From: Rheinheimera sp. | Lineage (GTDB): Bacteria; Pseudomonadota; Gammaproteobacteria; Enterobacterales; Alteromonadaceae | Direction: 5' to 3' | NCBI GenBank assembly: GCA_003482455.1 | Contig: DMYW01000032.1 | Coordinates: 1 to 15,429 of the forward strand | Length of the DNA: 15,429 bases | In this document: positions 13,920-15,429 of the stretch, in pieces | How positions within the stretch are numbered: the stretch's first letter is position 1 | Layout: each line of letters starts with the position of its first letter | Position numbers and translations under genes: made by a program | Notes under the pieces: generated by a model | Told to the model about the DNA's origin: nothing | Databases searched by the model: none | The model's input: the letters and a program-made list of their open reading frames with translations, nothing else

Positions 13920-15212
13920 CTAGCGTAATTTCGAAACGCTATCACAAATTTGGCTGGCACCCACGGCGATTTGATCAATCAGCGCAAAGGCTTGTTGCAC
14001 TTGCGCTTCGGCACTGTCCGATTGCTGCCGCGCACTGAGCATACCCGAGACCACGGCTTGCGTTAGCTCTTGATTGCGTTTCACCACCTGTGCAATTTCG
14101 CCGGTGGAACTGTTAGTGCGCTGCGCCAGAGTCCGAACTTCATCGGCAACCACGGCAAAGCCGCGACCTTGTTCGCCAGCACGCGCCGCTTCAATGGCGG
14201 CATTCAGCGCCAATAAATTAGTTTGTTCCGCAATACCACGAATAGTATTGACGATAGCGGAAATTTGCTCGGACTGACTGGCTAACTGTTGCAGCAATTC
14301 CGCGGCTTGGCTAACCCCGACACTCACTTGTTGGGCGTTGGTGACACTTTGTTGCAGCAAACTGGCTTCTTGTTTGGAGATATCTTCAGTGGTAATCGCT
14401 GTTTGATAGGCAAATTCGGCTGCGGATGAAATCGCTTCTTCATGCTCGACGCGCTCAGTAATATCGGAAGCAAATTTAATCACTGAATGCACCCGGCCTT
14501 GCTCATCGAGCACCGGGTTGTAGGTAGCTTCTAACCAAATTGGTTTGCCGCTGCGGTGACGGCGCATAAACTTGTCTTTTTTAAAGTGATTACTGGCGAG
14601 CTCTTGCCAAAAATTTGGATGCTGTTGGTAAAAATCGTCAAAACAAAACAGCCGATGATGTTTGCCAACTATGTCGTTGAGTTGGTAGCCAGTAGCTTGC
14701 AAAAAGTTGTCGTTGGCGCAAATGATGTGGCCATCTGGCGTAAATTCAATCACAGCTAATGAACGATTTAAGGCGTTAATGATGCTCTGCGTATTATGCG
14801 ATTTGAGTACTTCAGCCGTGACGTCTGACGCAATTTTGACTACGCGTTGCAGTTGCCCATCTTCGACAACAGGGAAATAATTGGCTTCTAGGTGTTTAAC
14901 TTGGCCTGATTTGTGGCGGCGTTCGACCACACCGCTAAAGCTTTTTCCTTGCTGCAAATCGCGCCAAAATTGTTGATATTGTGCGGAGTTCACGTAATTA
15001 GCCCCACATAAAGTGCGATGATGTTTGCCGATCAGTTCGCCTTTTTGATAGCCCATCACTTGGTCAAATAGGCTATTGGTAAAAAGAATGTCCCCTTGCG
15101 GATTAAATTCAATCAGCGCGATGTGAGTTGCAATGCCATCCATGTAAGCCCGTCGTTTCGCCAGTTTCCGTTGTAGTGTGGCAATTTCAGCTTTGAGTTT
15201 TTGGTTAAACAT
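13920..15212 (-). CDS. cytoplasmic PAS-PAS methyl-accepting chemotaxis protein (BdlA-like)
   Basis: The 430-residue protein has two PAS domains in tandem (about 25-130 and 145-255), a short linker, and an MCP signalling domain (about 260-430). The two PAS copies share IEF-P-G, GY and GKHHR motifs, pointing to an internal duplication. The signalling tip is intact: IAEQTNLLALNAAIEAAR through GRGFAVVADEVRTLAQRT (about 337-376). There is no membrane segment, no HAMP domain, and no C-terminal CheR/CheB-binding pentapeptide, so it is a soluble receptor. The architecture and length resemble Pseudomonas aeruginosa BdlA (biofilm dispersion), but the ligand or cofactor cannot be read from sequence. The ATG at 15212 has AGGT seven bases upstream; GTG 15221 is less likely. 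Confidence 0.93.
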   Translation of the reverse strand: MFNQKLKAEIATLQRKLAKRRAYMDGIATHIALIEFNPQGDILFTNSLFDQVMGYQKGELIGKHHRTLCGANYVNSAQYQQFWRDLQQGKSFSGVVERRHKSGQVKHLEANYFPVVEDGQLQRVVKIASDVTAEVLKSHNTQSIINALNRSLAVIEFTPDGHIICANDNFLQATGYQLNDIVGKHHRLFCFDDFYQQHPNFWQELASNHFKKDKFMRRHRSGKPIWLEATYNPVLDEQGRVHSVIKFASDITERVEHEEAISSAAEFAYQTAITTEDISKQEASLLQQSVTNAQQVSVGVSQAAELLQQLASQSEQISAIVNTIRGIAEQTNLLALNAAIEAARAGEQGRGFAVVADEVRTLAQRTNSSTGEIAQVVKRNQELTQAVVSGMLSARQQSDSAEAQVQQAFALIDQIAVGASQICDSVSKLR

Positions 15213-15314
15213 GGCAGGCACCTAACAGCGGTAAACTTTGAAGCTAGGTGCTTAATGCATAAAGATCAAGCAAGTGCGGGCTGTAACGTTGAGCACAGCG
15301 CCGCACCGGCTTCA

Positions 15315-15429
15315 TTAGTGTTGCATCTGTGGCTGCATGAAAGCATCAAACAAGGCAACGTCATTCGGTGATAAACCTGCTTCTGCTTGCTGGTGCTTGG
15401 CGACAATTGACTTGGCTTTGTGGGGGGGG
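15315..15429 (-). CDS. 3' end of an unidentified gene, cut by the window edge
   Basis: The minus strand is open from the window edge to a TAA at 15317-15315. It reads KAKSIVAKHQQAEAGLSPND, then VALFDAFMQPQMQH. The mix of charged and hydrophobic residues looks like a genuine C-terminal helix-rich tail, and the gene precedes the chemoreceptor gene on the same strand by about 100 bp. I do not recognise the family. The outermost codons come from the run of G at the window end and may not be real. Confidence 0.5.
   Translation of the reverse strand, partial: PPHKAKSIVAKHQQAEAGLSPNDVALFDAFMQPQMQH
15422..15429. repeat. run of eight G at the window end
   Basis: The final eight bases are all G. A homopolymer exactly at the edge may be a sequencing or assembly artefact at a contig end, or a real tract. 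It cannot be decided from this window. Confidence 0.6.

Overview
The window is an ordinary chromosomal segment of a gammaproteobacterium of moderate GC content. The organism reading rests on the trmD-rplS pair, a Tyr-type AroF followed by a fused chorismate mutase/prephenate dehydrogenase, MtgA, AceK, a YfiP-like DTW protein, and a PAS-PAS chemoreceptor. The proteins look most like those of marine or freshwater Alteromonadales/Rheinheimera-type bacteria. That placement is an impression from protein sequence, not a computed result. No prophage, transposase, CRISPR array, rRNA or tRNA is visible.

Layout. 1-525: the end of trmD, then rplS with a strong terminator. 526-939: a 414-bp stretch with no confident gene, holding protein-like minus-strand fragments in shifted frames. 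940-3020: a ThrE/YjjP-YjjB-type exporter (+) and a periplasmic solute-binding protein (-), converging on a shared bidirectional terminator. 3021-5541: the aroF-tyrA operon for tyrosine synthesis, with a good sigma70 promoter, two TyrR-box-like sites just downstream of it, an ATGA gene overlap, and a terminator that contains the tyrA stop codon. 5629-8089: mtgA (monofunctional peptidoglycan glycosyltransferase) and a sodium:alanine symporter with its terminator. 8152-10787: a GNAT acetyltransferase, a small lipoprotein on the minus strand, and an overlapping pair made of an M14-like metallopeptidase and an alpha/beta hydrolase. 10766-13339: a DTW-domain tRNA modification enzyme and aceK, both on the minus strand. 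13340-15429: a DUF1840 gene divergent from aceK, a BdlA-like cytoplasmic chemoreceptor (-), and the 3' end of an unidentified minus-strand gene cut by the window edge at a run of eight G.

How the genes relate. trmD-rplS and aroF-tyrA are the only clear functional operons. The order rplS ... aroF-tyrA in the same orientation is also found in Escherichia coli, but different genes lie between them here. The M14-like peptidase and the alpha/beta hydrolase overlap and are probably translated together. The other genes are individual housekeeping or accessory units.

I found no convincing undescribed system. The best leads are the TyrR-like operator pair at aroF, the possible decayed gene between rplS and the exporter, the inverted repeat in the symporter promoter, and the coupled peptidase/hydrolase pair.
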